Shown here: piece after piece, positions 31,415 through 42,563 of the stretch
How the letters are laid out: every line of letters begins with the position of its first letter
Position numbering within the stretch: position 1 is the stretch's first letter
DNA from: Megalobrama amblycephala
Taxonomy: Eukaryota; Chordata; Actinopteri; Cypriniformes; Xenocyprididae
DNA: 64,000 nt
Direction: 5' to 3'
Assembly (NCBI RefSeq): GCF_018812025.1
Contig: NC_063061.1
Location: forward strand, 4,068,001-4,132,000
Notes under the pieces: model-generated
Seen by the model: the letters and a program-made list of their open reading frames with translations, nothing else
Told to the model about the DNA's origin: nothing
Database searches by the model: none
Made by a program: the position numbers and the translations under genes

Positions 31415-33384
31415 CTAGTGTGTGAGCATCTCTAACAGCAACGGGAAGCGCATTCCATAACCTGGGTGCAGCAACAGAGAAAGCTCTCTCCCCATAGATT
31501 TTAATCTATATGGAGGCTGCTGAAGAGTAAGAGAGTCAGCAGACCGAAGGGAACGAGAAGGCGTGTAGCGGGTCACTAGGTCACAAATATAAGAAGGGGC
31601 TGTTCCATGTATAGCTTTGTATGTTAATGTGAGAGTTTTAAAAGCAATACGTGACTGGACTGGAAGCCAATGCAAACTATAAAGCACGCCTGTGATATGC
31701 TGACGTGTTGGAGTATATGTGAGAAGACGAGCTGCTGAATTCTGGATATACTGCAGACGTTTGATTGATTTAGCAGGTAAACCAATGAATAGTGCATTAC
31801 AGTAGTCAATCCTGGATGTAACAAATGCATGAATAAGCCTTTCAGCGTCAGGTGGAGTGAGGAAAGGCCTAATTCTAGCAATGTTTCTGAGGTGATGGAA
31901 AGCAGATTTTGTGATACTCTTAATGTGAGAGTCTAGTGTCAGATGAGTGTCAAAAATCACTCCAAGGTTACGAGCCTGAGCAGATGGAAGTACTACACTG
32001 TCATCCATAATCAAGTTAAGATTGCTACCCTTGTGAATAGCCGCCGGTGTGCCAATGAGTAGAACCTCTGTTTTAGAACAATTTTAAAAAGTTTTAAAAA
32101 GTTATGGTGCATCCATGCTTTTATTTCCTGCACACACTCTGAGAGAATTGTTGAGGTGAGAGTAGAATCAGACTTGGAGCTGATGTAAATTTGGGTGTCA
32201 TCAGCATAAAAGTGATACCCCAAACCATATTTCCTAATAATTTGTCCCAAAGGTAGCATATACACACTAAACAATATAGGACCCAGGAGAGATCCCTGGG
32301 GAATGCCATGACATACCTGTCCAAGTTCAGATTTGTTGTTTCCCAAGACAACAAACTGGGTACGATCAGTGAGGTAGGATTTAAACCAGTTGAGCACCGT
32401 ACCAGTGATACCAAGCCATCTCTCCAGCCTATTTATCAGGATAGAATGGCACACTGTATCAAATGCAGCACTAAGATCTAACAAGACCAGGATGGTGGAA
32501 GCTCCAGAGTCAGCTGATACAAGTAGGTCATTCATAACTCGAACCAGGGCTGTCTCTGTACTGTGTCCCTTTCTAAACCCAGACTGAAAAGGTTCAAAAA
32601 GCTTGTTTGAAGACAAGTGTGAATGAAGTTGTGCCACAACAACACGTTCCAGAACTTTAGCAAGAAAGGGTAAGTTTGAGATAGGTCTGTAATTAGATAG
32701 ATCTGACTTATCACATCCAGGCTTTTTAAGGACTGGTGTAATAGCTGCAACTTTAAGGGCTTTTGGAACTATACCAGTAGTGAGTGAGGTGTTCACAATG
32801 TTCAAGATGAGGGGACTAATTGAAGAGAGACACCCCTTTAGAACAGATGTTGGGATTGGGTCGAGAGTACATGTAGTTGTATTCATTGCCATCACTAGTT
32901 TCAGAATACAATCATTAGTAACTATGTTAAAACTAGAAAATGCACTTTCAGGAAAACTAGGTGGAAAGGTCACAGGAACTTCAGAGCATTGTACCAAACT
33001 GATGGACTTATAGATATTTTCAATTTTTTCCATGAAGAAACTAAGAAACTTGTTACACTCCTGCACAGAGGAACAAATTGGTGACTTGATTGGTGCAAGA
33101 AGGGTGTTGATCGTCTTAAAAATCTTATTAGGGTTTGCAGCACCATCACTAATGATAGACGAATAGTACTTTGTTCTTGCTGCTTTGAGTGCTTCAGCAT
33201 AATGACTCAAGTGACCATCGTACATAAGCTTATGAACAATTAATCCTGATTTCTTATACTGTCGTTCAAGCTGCCTATTTTTCATCTTCATGGCCCTTAA
33301 CTCAGTGGTGTACCAAGGAGAGGATTTACTAAATGAAACAACACGTTCTCTCCTAGGAGCTAATTCATCCAAAGCAGATGACAA
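31415..33384 (-). pseudogene. L2 reverse transcriptase
   Basis: The 457-residue frame 33384-32011 contains the thumb-proximal YRPISNLPFLAKVLERVV, FEPFQSGFRKGHSTETAL, motif A VLLDLSAAFDTV, GIPQGSLLGPILFSVYM, and the active site YHFYADDTQIYI. A frame change near 32010-32100, beside a short tandem duplication (TTTTAAAAAG twice), separates it from the C-terminal frame 32014-31415 with RIDYCNALFIGLP and LHWLPVQSRIAFK. The protein copies its RNA into the nicked target. With a truncated 5' end and a frameshift it is inactive. Confidence 0.85.
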
Positions 33385-33458
33385 AATAGAATTATAGTGA
33401 TCAACAGTTTCAACATCTGAATGCTCTGAAATCAGGCAGGAGAGACTGTCAAAGACAT

Positions 33459-34090
33459 CCAGAGAAAAAGTTGTTCACAGAAACCTCCTACTCCCGGTGA
33501 ATTTCCTCCCAGCAGGAGGTCACGACATTTTGGAGTCAAGCTGCTCATCAGATAATGAAAGTGCACAAAGTGTCCCTGTGGTTCCTGTTGACGTGCAGGA
33601 CAGTGAGACAAAGACACTTGAGTGGTTACTGCAAATGGATAAGACTAATGATGAGGATGCTACAGACAGCCATCCCAATTGCTCACCTGTTGTAGCTGTG
33701 AGTGCCTCTCTCTCAGAGATTGAAGTGAATATAGTCCCACATGTTATGAGTGGGATTTCACAAACATCTGTTCCATCAATATCTGCGCCGCAACCACTTT
33801 CCCCTAGACCCTCTGTAGAATGTGTGGTGTCTGAGGTAGAACCCTCTCCGCCCTCAGTGGAAAGAGCTCATTGTGTCCCCTCCCCTGACCATGCTAGTGA
33901 CGCACAGCAAGGTGCATTAGCACAGGACAACGTAGTTTGCAAACAGCCACCTCCACTCTGCACTAGGGCAGGTAGACTTGTTAAGCCCCCAGCTAGACTC
34001 ATTTGTGAAATGAATGAACAGGTTGTAGATGACTCAGCTTCAACAGTTGATTCTTTGTTTTCTTTTGTGAGGAACATGCTTTCTGGATAG
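33459..34090 (+). pseudogene. C-terminal tail of the gypsy pol/gag-pol protein
   Basis: After the L2 insertion the gypsy frame resumes with EKVVHRNLLLPVNFLP, a motif often found just after the integrase in fish gypsy proteins, then about 190 residues of Ser/Pro/Val-rich low-complexity sequence, ending LFSFVRNMLSG and a stop at 34088-34090. It has no known domain. The frame is open throughout. Confidence 0.7.
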
Positions 34091-34378
34091 ATTGCTTGTG
34101 TAGGTATATGTCTTAAGAGTGTTCGCACTAGTTTATCTGAAGTATTTGACAAGAATCTGCTAATGAGCAATGTTTACAATATGAGAGGTGTACACGGCAT
34201 TTTTTGTGTCTTTGTTGGTATGGGGCTTAGCTACCCCCTTATTGACTTTCTCCCAAGTGGAGAGTTTCTAACTGACTTGAAACGCATTTGCTTCCTAGTA
34301 CGAAACAACTGTTTGGTATCTAATAAAAAAAAAAATAAAAAAAAGAAATGTTTTTTTTTGTTCCCAATTTAGCAGGAT
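34091..34378. other. Gypsy 3' internal sequence
   Basis: Non-coding sequence of the gypsy element between the stop codon and the foldback insertion, with an A-rich run at 34321-34350. Confidence 0.5.
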
Positions 34379-35237
34379 TTAAAGGATTAGTTCACTTTTA
34401 AATAAACTTTTCTTGATAATTTACTCACCCCCATGTCATCCAAGATGTCCATGTCTTTCTTTCTTCAGTCGAAAAGAAATTAAAGTTTTTGATGAAAACA
34501 TTCCAGGATTATTGTCCTTATAGTAGACTTGAATGGGCACCAAACAGTTGAAGGTCAAAATTAGTTTCACTGCAGCTTCAAATTGTTCAGAACAATCCCA
34601 GATGAGAAATAAGGGTCTTATCCAGTGAAACCAGTGCTCATGTTCTGAAAAACATTGAAAATTATGTAAGTTTTAACCAGAAATGCTCATCTTGAACTAG
34701 CTCTCTTCATCTTCTTCTCTATTGAATTCCAGCAGTGTAGATGCTGCTAAGCGTAATACTGCCCTCCACAGGCCAAAGTTTGAACTAATTTTTATATGCA
34801 ATATGCTAGTTCAATAGTATATAACAATTAGTTCAAACTTTGGTCTGTGGAGGGCAGTAATACACTTAGCAGTTTCTACACTGCTGGAATTCTAATAGAG
34901 AAGAAGAAGAAGAGAGCTAGTTCAAGATGAGCATTTAAGGTTAAAACTTATATAATTTTCATTTTTTTCAGAAAATGAGCACTGGTTTCACTAGATAAGA
35001 CCCTTATTTCTCATCTGGGATCGTGTTGAACAATTTGAAGCTGCAGTGAAACTAATTATGACCTTCAATTGTTTGGTGCCCATTCAAGTCTACAATAAAG
35101 AGAATAATCCTGGAATGTTTTCATCAAAAACTTTAATTTCTTTTCGACTGAAGAAAGAAGGACATGGACATCTTGGATGACATGGGGGTGAGTAAATTAT
35201 CAGGAAAAGTTTATTTAAAAGTGGACTAATCCTTTAA
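34379..35237. mobile_element. Foldback DNA transposon with TTAA target site
   Basis: An 855-bp sequence (34381-35235) made of two long inverted arms of about 400 bp each, from AAAGGATTAGTTCACTTTTA to TAAAAGTGGACTAATCCTTT, meeting near 34800. TTAA occurs at both edges (34379-34382, 35234-35237). No coding sequence. It sits between the gypsy coding end and its 3' LTR. TTAA targeting suggests a Kolobok- or piggyBac-mobilised MITE. Confidence 0.8.
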
Positions 35238-35247
35238 GGGGGGTGTA

Positions 35248-36198
35248 TGTAACATAGTTAAAAAGGTTCAGGTTAAATCCTACTAAATGTGAGTATGGTA
35301 CCACCTACTGTCACAAAGTGTACCTGCAGCGAATGCTAGTAATGACGAAGGATTATGGGTAATCCTCAAAGCAATGGAGGATTTCCCTTGAGGTAACGTG
35401 TCTATGAATGTCCGTGGAATAAACAATGTTAACTCACTTGAAAAGCATGTAAAAGTTAAGCTAGATTTATTTTGGTTGTATAAGGTGTTGTTGATTAATT
35501 TCGCCATGTTTTTATAAAGTCAACCATCTGGTTATGTGTTTTATATCCGATAGAAAGTCTCTCAGGTATAGCTAGCTAACTTTAACATGATGCCGTCTTT
35601 CCAGACAGAGCATGCGCTGTTTATCCACATGAGATGACTACTCAATACTGTTTTCCTTTGTCATAAATGCAGGTATGTTACCATATGTTGTTATAAAGTG
35701 TTATAATGTTTGAACATAAGATTGAGGTATTTTATGCTGTTTGTCTGCCTCCAGTATGTTGAATTGTAACGAAGTTACACAATTGTTTACACATAACTGA
35801 CTGTTAACATAAAATGGAAAGGTAACTGTAGAAAATCTGTGTAATTACATAGTTTTATGTTGTTTTCCTCCTTGCAAGATTAAGAGGGACAGTTTGATGC
35901 GTTTTAATTATTTTGTTTATGTGAGTTTAAATCCACTATAAATCCACTATCCACTATCAATGTGTCAACTGTATTTTAATTTTGTGAAGAGCTTTTAAGA
36001 GTAGTACTTATGGGTAATCCAAAAAGCAATGGAGGATTTCCCTTGAGACAGAGCATGTGCTGTTTATCCACATGAGATGACTACTCAATACTATTTTCCT
36101 TTGTCATAAATGCAGATGTGGAATAAACCTGCTGTTACCACAAACCTGACGGTGTCCGAGAGAGTATATCAGGCAGAAGACATAACACGGAGGTCACA
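35248..36198 (+). repeat. 3' LTR of the gypsy element, with internal spliced-like duplication
   Basis: It starts TGTAACATAG after the polypurine tract AAGGGGGGTGTA and ends AGGTCACA. Segment 35353-35392 plus 35605-35672 recurs at 36008-36115, but the 212 bases between the two blocks (35393-35604, GTAACGTG to CTTTCCAG) are missing in the second copy. The second copy then continues with GTGGAATAAACC (AATAAA signal) to the LTR end. The 951-bp LTR is therefore probably a compound of unspliced and spliced sequence. Confidence 0.75.
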
Positions 36199-36202
36199 TA
36201 TA

Positions 36203-36660
36203 TACACATATTGAGAATACAAGCTTGTTAAAGCCGGCAAATTGATCTTAATTTACAACTACTTTCCTGCGGACGAGTTGTGTTTATTCAGAGGAAGTGT
36301 GCAGAAAAGAAGTGGAAGAGTCTGGGACACATATTTAAAGGAGAGCGAGAGCCCCTCTCATGACGCGAATTCGCATCTGTTGTGAAGTGAATTTCACGCG
36401 CGAATGAAGCGAGTAAACTCAAAATGTTCAAGCGTCCGACTACGCGCGAATAGCGTAATTTATACGCGCAAGTCGCATCTGGTGTGAATGCCCTATTAGG
36501 GTGAAAAAAAATCCATATTAAACAAGTTATAAAGTAAAATAACTATCTTCCGCCAGACCGCCTTTCGTATTCAACTTAGGAAGAAAGCGTAACTGCCGTA
36601 ACTGGCATTACATTTTCTTCGCATGTTGAAGGAAGGCGGTCTGGCAGAAACCTCGATATT
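36203..36660. other. DNA-transposon debris with a 13-bp inverted repeat
   Basis: CGCGAATTCGCATC..CGCATCTGGTGTGAATGCCCTA resembles the end of a common fish hAT family. A perfect inverted repeat GCCAGACCGCCTT/AAGGCGGTCTGGC lies at 36552-36564 and 36633-36645. No gene seen. Confidence 0.4.
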
Positions 36661-36689
36661 GCAGATTTTGCTGTCGATTAAAAATGTCA

Positions 36690-37330
36690 CACTCCCATAA
36701 TCCAGTCTTGACTTTATCAGGGCAACATATAAACTCTCCATTCTACGCCTGCAAGAAACCTTATAAAGTTTCCAAATTATTTCATACCTTCAGATTATTA
36801 TCTTCTCTTTCTTTATTGAGAAAATCATCATTTTTGAAATTTCCACAGAAAACTTAACCCCCTATTCCATCCCCACATTTCAGCTTGTTATCTTCCTTCT
36901 TGCATTTTCTTAACTACATACATGATCCAGTTAAAAACTCTCCCTCCTGTTCCCATCTTGTGAAGTTTAATCATTAGCCCCTCTCTCCATATCATATCAT
37001 ATGGCTTCACATCAAAAATACTGCACCACACACGCTTTATTTACTTGGGCTTTTCCTCCTTCATCCTCTAAACACAACACTGCTCCATTCTGTCTCTTCA
37101 GTTATCACGCCTCTTTTCTCCAAGAAACACATTAAACTCTCATTGATCATTCTTTCCATCAGTTTACACATATGAGAAGTCAACGCTTTAGTTCTGTAGT
37201 TTCATGGCTTTTACTAGCATCCTTTCCTGGTTCATCTGAATAATTATCGCTACCCTCCATATTTTTTTGATTTGGTGTTCTTCATTTTTTTCCCTCCTCT
37301 GACATATTATAAATCATATTCTTTTACATG
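36690..37330 (-). pseudogene. Fragment of a second LINE, reverse transcriptase fingers and motif A
   Basis: Minus-strand reading gives KLMERMINESLMCFLEKRGV (about 37150-37080) and FDVKPYDMIWREGLMIKLHK (about 37010-36950), both in open stretches. They match the fingers and motif A region (consensus-like FDVEKAYD) of a fish non-LTR reverse transcriptase. The rest is broken by stops. It differs from the LINE at 19500-25300 and from the L2. Confidence 0.65.
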
Positions 37331-38130
37331 TGAATTTGTGCATTATAGCTTTCTACAATGACGTTTAGCTCATTTGTTAATGACACAGGAGTCCATGATT
37401 CATAATTTCTCTCGAGTGGATTTCTGACCAAAATACTCGATTATTTCTAGACACACAGATATCTAATCAATCTTAAACATGTAAGGAATGATACTGAACT
37501 CACTTTAGTCGAATGGACGCACACAGTCTGTGATAAACTCCTCAAACACTCGAACAATCCTGCAGTGCAGAGCTCAGCTGTTATATTATGACAGTATTCA
37601 GCTGCAGACACGCGTTTCAGGACATGAAATTACACGCAATTACGCGTAATATCGTCTGTACACGTCTCTTACTTTCACTTTCTATTTGAGAGAGAGAGAG
37701 AGAGAGAGCAGCACACGTCACAGGCTGGAAATTAAGACAAATAGAGCGAGTCTTATCAGAGTCGCGCCACCTACAGTTTTTTTATTTTTTTTTTTTATTT
37801 TGTTTGATGTAATACGAGCTATTTTCGCATGGATTTGGTAGGATTTATATATACAATATTTAATAATATTTAATAACAATGCCTGTTTAGTTACTAAAAA
37901 TACATGATCTGATCATTTATTGATATTCATTTTGATCAATGTAGTTAGATGTAACATTGTAACAATGTAACATTATTGTTTTCCATTTGACTATGAGATA
38001 ATTATTCACTTCATGTTCGTTTTGGAACGAATTATTAAAAGACACAGAGTATGGATACTTAATGTCAAGTATATATTTATATGAAATAAAAATAAATATT
38101 AATAAAACATATAAAAAGACACTGGTAACA
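37331..38130. other. Non-coding, with (GA)n run
   Basis: Contains a (GA)n microsatellite (37688-37708) and AT-rich sequence. TTTCACTTTC at 37673-37682 fits an interferon-response core in reverse. No gene seen. Confidence 0.5.
37688..37708. repeat. (GA)n microsatellite
   Basis: Uninterrupted GA dinucleotide run. Confidence 0.95.
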
Positions 38131-38400
38131 TTTTACTATAAGGTTTCATTTATTAACATTAGTTACATTGCTTAAAGGGATAGTACACCCAAAAATGAAA
38201 ATTCTGTCATCATTTTCTCACCCAAAGTTGTTCTAAACCTGTATGAGTTTCTTTGTCTTGTTGAACGTAAAAGAAGCATCGAAACGTTGGTATCGGTGAC
38301 CAAACAATTTCTGGTCCCCATTGATTTCCATCATAAGCCTACTTTTTCATACTATGGAAGTCAATGAGCAAAACCTCATTGTTGAATGCTTATGCATGTT
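38131..38400. repeat. Two common fish interspersed repeats
   Basis: GGTAACATTTTACTATAAGG starts one family (also at 39855-40110). TTAAAGGGATAGTACACCCA at 38172 starts another with a TTAA edge, followed by AATGAAAATTCTGTCATCAT. The right end is unclear. Confidence 0.55.
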
Positions 38401-39854
38401 GTTTGTATGTGTTGTTCTTTTATTATCGAAAACTGATCATGAATTATTTGTTCTGTACAAATTTATATGTAAAACAATAGTGATTTATAATCCATAATTT
38501 ATCAAATGAGGGAAAATTACCATTATTATCTGTTTTTTTTTTTTACTTCCTCATGTCTTGTGCACATTAAAATCCCTGCACCATTAAATGTTATTCCTAT
38601 CCTGTCCCTCTAGTCCTTCAACTTTTTCAAATCAAGCTTTTTGCATGGATTATAATTAGGGGTGTGACGAGATCTCGCGAGACTAAACTGTGACAAGAGG
38701 CTTGTTTGAGATGCGCCTAGCCTCGCCTGAAGTTCAGCCGAGAGTAGGCGGCTGCAGTTAGGGGAGGAGTGAAAAAAGTGCAGGCAAGACGAACAGTTCT
38801 CTGTTCTCGTAGTGGATCAGAACCTACGAGATCAAAGGCGGATATCGCGGGATTCACACTAGTGCGCTGTGTTGCTGATAAACTGGATGTAATTTAAGTT
38901 CTGTTGCTTTTATATGAAAATAAACATAATGAACAATACACCCAAAGTACTTGTTATTTATTTCCATTCGAAAGATGTGTGTATCAATCATTTTTACTTT
39001 AATTATAGACATGTTTTTATATATTTTTTTTTATAAATGACAACGTTCGCATAACCCATAGAGAGATCACTGTGTCAGAGAGTTTGGGAATATTCACACA
39101 TTATTTTTACACATAAAAACATGATATTAGAGTTTTAAAATCAAACATTTTAAATCAGATCAATACATCACGGTTGTTTAAACCAATAAGCTTTAAGCTG
39201 TGTCGTCAGCAAGTCGTTTCCCATCGTGCTTTTGGTCAGCGCAGTCGGTGGAGAGCAACTGTGCTCGACTGCAGAATCCGACACGTCCGCCTCGCACTCG
39301 CGAGAGGTTTTTGACACACGTCGTCATGACATCAGAGCAAGGCGGCCCACCCTCGGACACATTTCTAACCGGCATGCATCTCGCGGTGATCACCGGTGAT
39401 CGGTTCTGCGCAGAATTTGCTCATCTCAAACAAGCCTAAGATTTCTTGTCAAGGCGAAAAGTAGTCTCGTGATGTTGCCATGACAGAGTGTTAGGATGAT
39501 TAGGAAAGAATATGCCACCGCTACATTTACATTACACCTCCACTGTCCTTTTGCTTTGTATTTAAAAAAAAAAAAAAAAACATTTAATTCAGTTGGATAA
39601 CGGTCGCCGCCGCTCCATATTTACAGAGTTACGCGCAATCGTGAAAGTGAAAGTAAACGCGCGCGCGCATTCAAACGCGATTTCAATACCCTGCATTTTG
39701 AAAGCGGCTCCCTGATGAATGCAAATATCTCTCAATATGAAATCTATTTTAGGCTGGGCAGTGTAGTTGTAACCATCTCTTAGCTCTGTATCAAAGAAAA
39801 AATTGGTCTTATTTGCACTTTGAATATTGAGAGAGTGCAATTATGGTTGCACTT
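38401..39854. other. Unassigned, probable DNA-transposon relics
   Basis: AGGGGTGTGACGAGATCTCG at about 38658 looks like a transposon terminus followed by GC-richer sequence to about 39470. The overlapping open frames at 39193-39439 on both strands lie in this GC-rich block and show no family. An A run lies at 39561-39580. GAAAGTGAAAGT at 39643-39654 is an isolated interferon-response-like motif. Confidence 0.35.
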
Positions 39855-40110
39855 ATTGTAAAGTGTTACCATAAAAAACGAATAACAGTTTTCCCTTAAT
39901 CTTATTAAGCACAAACAGTAAGGATTCATTTGTTAACATTAGTTAATGCACTGTAAACTATGAACTAACAATGAATAACTATTTTTATTAACTAACATAA
40001 ACAAAGATTAATAAATACTGTAGCAAATATATTGCTCATTGTTAGCTGATGTTGGTTAATACATTAATGTTAATAAATGAGACCTTATTGTAAAGTGTTA
40101 CCATTTTCAT
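39855..40110 (-). repeat. Interspersed repeat of the GGTAACACTTTACAATAAGG family
   Basis: On the minus strand the block starts GGTAACACTTTACAATAAGG and runs through TTAACCAACATCAGCTAACA, a very common sequence in cyprinid genomes. Confidence 0.6.
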
Positions 40111-40321
40111 TTATACTGTTTTTATTTCTATGATCAGTTTGTGGAAAGGAGTTCAGTTAGGAGGTCAAAAGTTGTGGAAGCTCATAAATCATGTACAGTA
40201 AGGTCTGAAGAGACTGAAATACAGAAGAGAAGTCAGTCAGTTGAGTTAGTTTACAGTACTTGAGTATTAATATTGTGAATGTGTAAATACAAATATAGCT
40301 TTCCAAATGCAGACTGCTTAC

Positions 40322-40701
40322 GTGGGAATCCATATCCCTCATCAAACCCAAGCTCCAAAACTCCTCTCTAATGAGACACAATTTCCCCTCCTTGACAATA
40401 ATTTCAGCTCCAGGCCGATTGACATCCAGCACGTAATCAAGCTATAAAAAAACTGGTTAAATAGTCAAACAATAGTGCTCGACTGCAAATGCATGCACAT
40501 TAAATTTCAACAATAATAATTTTACCAGTTTTTCTTGCACTGGATGCCAGTCCCTTTCCCATGGCTTTACTGGTGAAAAATATTCCAACAGGGTTGTTGG
40601 TCCCAAAGCAGCGGCTTCTGGTGATGCAGTCTCACTCACTGCAGGGATAGCAATGGTTGCTGGTGTTGCTGAGGGTTTTAAAATGGTGTCTGGCACTGCT
40701 A
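40322..40701 (-). pseudogene. KDZ transposase 3'-most exons found
   Basis: Exon 40701-40526 follows acceptor TTTTTTTTCAG and encodes a Pro/Ala/Thr-rich linker and then LLEYFSPVKPWERDWHPVQE, ending at donor GTAAAATT. Exon 40441-40322 follows TTTTTTATAG and encodes DVNRPGAEIIVKEGKLCLIR and EEFWSLGLM, ending at donor GTAAGC. In related fish proteins a block like this precedes a Ulp1-like cysteine protease domain, which I do not find to the left. Confidence 0.55.
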
Positions 40702-40984
40702 CTGAAAAAAAACAAGCTTAGAAATCATAAACTTTGCTCTAAATTTCTAAGTTAGTGTGCCTGTTTGCACTTAGTGAGCAAGTAATTTGTGTAGCTCCAC
40801 CTGAGGGAGGGGACTGGAGACAACAATTTACTGACCTACTGACACATCCATGGATTCCTCTGATGTTATATGTTCTACATAAACATAAGTGAACAGTCCA
40901 ATGAGTAATAAAGTGTCACATTCATAACAAAAGTGCACAAGTACAGTGAAAAATGACCCAAAACAGCCTAGCTGTGGACATTCA

Positions 40985-42539
40985 TCAGAATGTTTGTCTG
41001 AAACTCCTTTTCATGTGGTCAAGTCGTTCTTCATTTTTGCGAATATTGTAATGGTGAATTATGTTTCGCATGAGGAACACATGAGTCGACGGCAAAGCCA
41101 TGTTTAGGAAGTAGTTGTTTTGTTGTTCCTCGACTTGGCTATTAACTTTTCCAGCCAGTTGCGGGACCAGGCGAAGCTCCCGCAGTGAATCTCGAGCGTC
41201 CTTTGTGTTGTCCTCATGGAACCGGTCATACAGAACATAATGTTCTGCTGAACCAGTAATAGGGTGGCCATCAGGGTCAGGATTTTCCTTTTTGCATGTC
41301 AGCCAGGGTAGTGACACCTTTACGTTTCCAGCTTTGGCTTTCGCAATGTTTTCTGCTGTTGGGTCCATTAACCTCCCTTCAAATGGTGTGAAGGGGATTG
41401 TTTGTGTCGTAGATGACAATGTTCGGCATACGCTTCCATGAAAGAAGCATGTCTGCTCGGATGTTGCATTTCAAACTGTAGACGATGCCACACGGACACA
41501 TAATCACAGCCCAACCACCTAAAATGCAAATGCAGAAAAGAAAAGCAGATCTTTAGAAACGGTAATCCTTTGTGTACTCATGCAAGACCTAATCATGTTA
41601 TCAATGTCACATTGTATATTTTAGAGCTACTGCTATTACTGTTCTCATTTGCAATATTGAGGTTTAGCTGAGGCAGCCCAAATTTTCTCAAAAACTTTGT
41701 CATATGCCTCTCGTGACTTCATTTCTTGTGAAAGTCTTAAAAGGAGGTCCGTTCGAGATCCAGTGGCATCCAAACCACACTCTCTGCATAAATTTCTAAT
41801 CACCTGCACCTATGAAAGGAAATGTGTCTCAGTGAATCCCTTAACCCTTAATAGGACAACAACATGAAATAATGGCAACATTGAATAGAGATTTTACCTT
41901 CTGTTAGCAGAGCTCATCTCTCAGACGATCCTCTGAGACCTCTGCTGCTTTTGCTGGACGGATCTTCTCAAATTCTGTGTTAAGAACACAGTCTGAGCGG
42001 CGTGTTTTTCTCCCTATCCAGGGTGCCCAAAAGTGAAAACTTGGAGGAACACTGAATGGATTGTTTTTTTGATCTTTGGGAAACAAAGCATGTCAGTATA
42101 TCATAGAAATCAGCATTTTACCTTTTGTCTTATCTTCTTAAATACAAATCTACATAGGCGTAACATTTGATAATTGCTTTCTTACTTGAAACAAATCCAC
42201 GGGCAATTCTTTCCTCTGTCAGTGCCTTCCAAAACTGTTCTGAATCCACATCTCCATTCAAATCTTCTGGAGGTTGTGCAGAAAAGAAAAGAAAAGAAAA
42301 GTTTGAATAAACCATGGTCTACCTTTGTGCAATCCGTAAACTAAAAGGGTTTTTTACCTGACAGATGAAAAGATGCCTTCTTGTGAAGGTCCATTATGAC
42401 CACAGGCAGATGGTCACCACAGGTCACACAAGAATACTGATATTCATCTGTTAGAGCTTCAAAATGAAGATAACCATGAAAAACTGTATCGGCTGAGGGG
42501 AACTGGACACCTGTAGGTAACTCCAAATACTCAACTATT
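40985..42539 (-). pseudogene. KDZ transposase central exons
   Basis: Exon 42539-42358 encodes GVQFPSADTVFHGYLHFEAL and YSCVTCGDHLPVVIMDLHKK, a Cys-x2-Cys cluster region. Exon 42266-42186 gives DVDSEQFWKALTEERIARGF. Exon 42073-41898 gives PPSFHFWAPWIGRKTRRSD and ends DELC then a TAA. Exon 41809-41668 encodes VIRNLCRECGLDATGSRTDL and LLLRLSQEM, resembling a SAP DNA-binding motif. Exon 41518-40985 has WAVIMCPCGIVYSLKC and, after a frameshift at about 41420, FEGRLMDPTAENIAKAKAGN and STHVFLMRNIIHHYN. The catalytic KDZ core should lie here, but specific catalytic residues cannot be assigned by eye. Confidence 0.6.
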
Positions 42540-42563
42540 CTGCTGACTGCAGTGTGGACATAT

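Larger units (their letters stand above)
31189..33458 (-). mobile_element. 5'-truncated L2-type LINE inserted in the gypsy element
   Basis: The minus-strand LINE (31194-33453) is flanked by GACAT (31189-31193 and 33454-33458), a short target duplication. Removing it joins two parts of the gypsy coding region. It ends with a (TTA)n tail (31190-31217 on the plus strand) preceded by 3' UTR sequence reading AGCACTTTGGGTTGCAGAAA, as is common for fish L2. The endonuclease is missing because of 5' truncation. The reverse transcriptase is described separately. Confidence 0.85.
25389..36202 (+). mobile_element. Decayed Ty3/gypsy retrotransposon with nested L2 and foldback insertions
   Basis: Plus-strand element with conventional order gag, protease, reverse transcriptase, RNase H, integrase. 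It begins TGTAACATAG at 25393 and ends GGAGGTCACA at 36198; TATA on both sides (25389-25392, 36199-36202) may be the 4-bp target duplication. The 5' LTR keeps only its first ~290 bp, and neither the rest nor a primer site is seen. The element is split by an L2 (31194-33453) and by a TTAA foldback element (34381-35235). Repeated frameshifts make it inactive. Confidence 0.85.

Noticed and set aside
25389..36202. TATA flanks as proof of the gypsy target duplication
   Set aside because: Both flanks are TA-rich (TATATATA), so a 4-bp match could be chance; used only as weak support.
39193..39439. Overlapping open frames on both strands
   Set aside because: Lie in a GC-rich transposon-like block; neither shows a motif or splice context.
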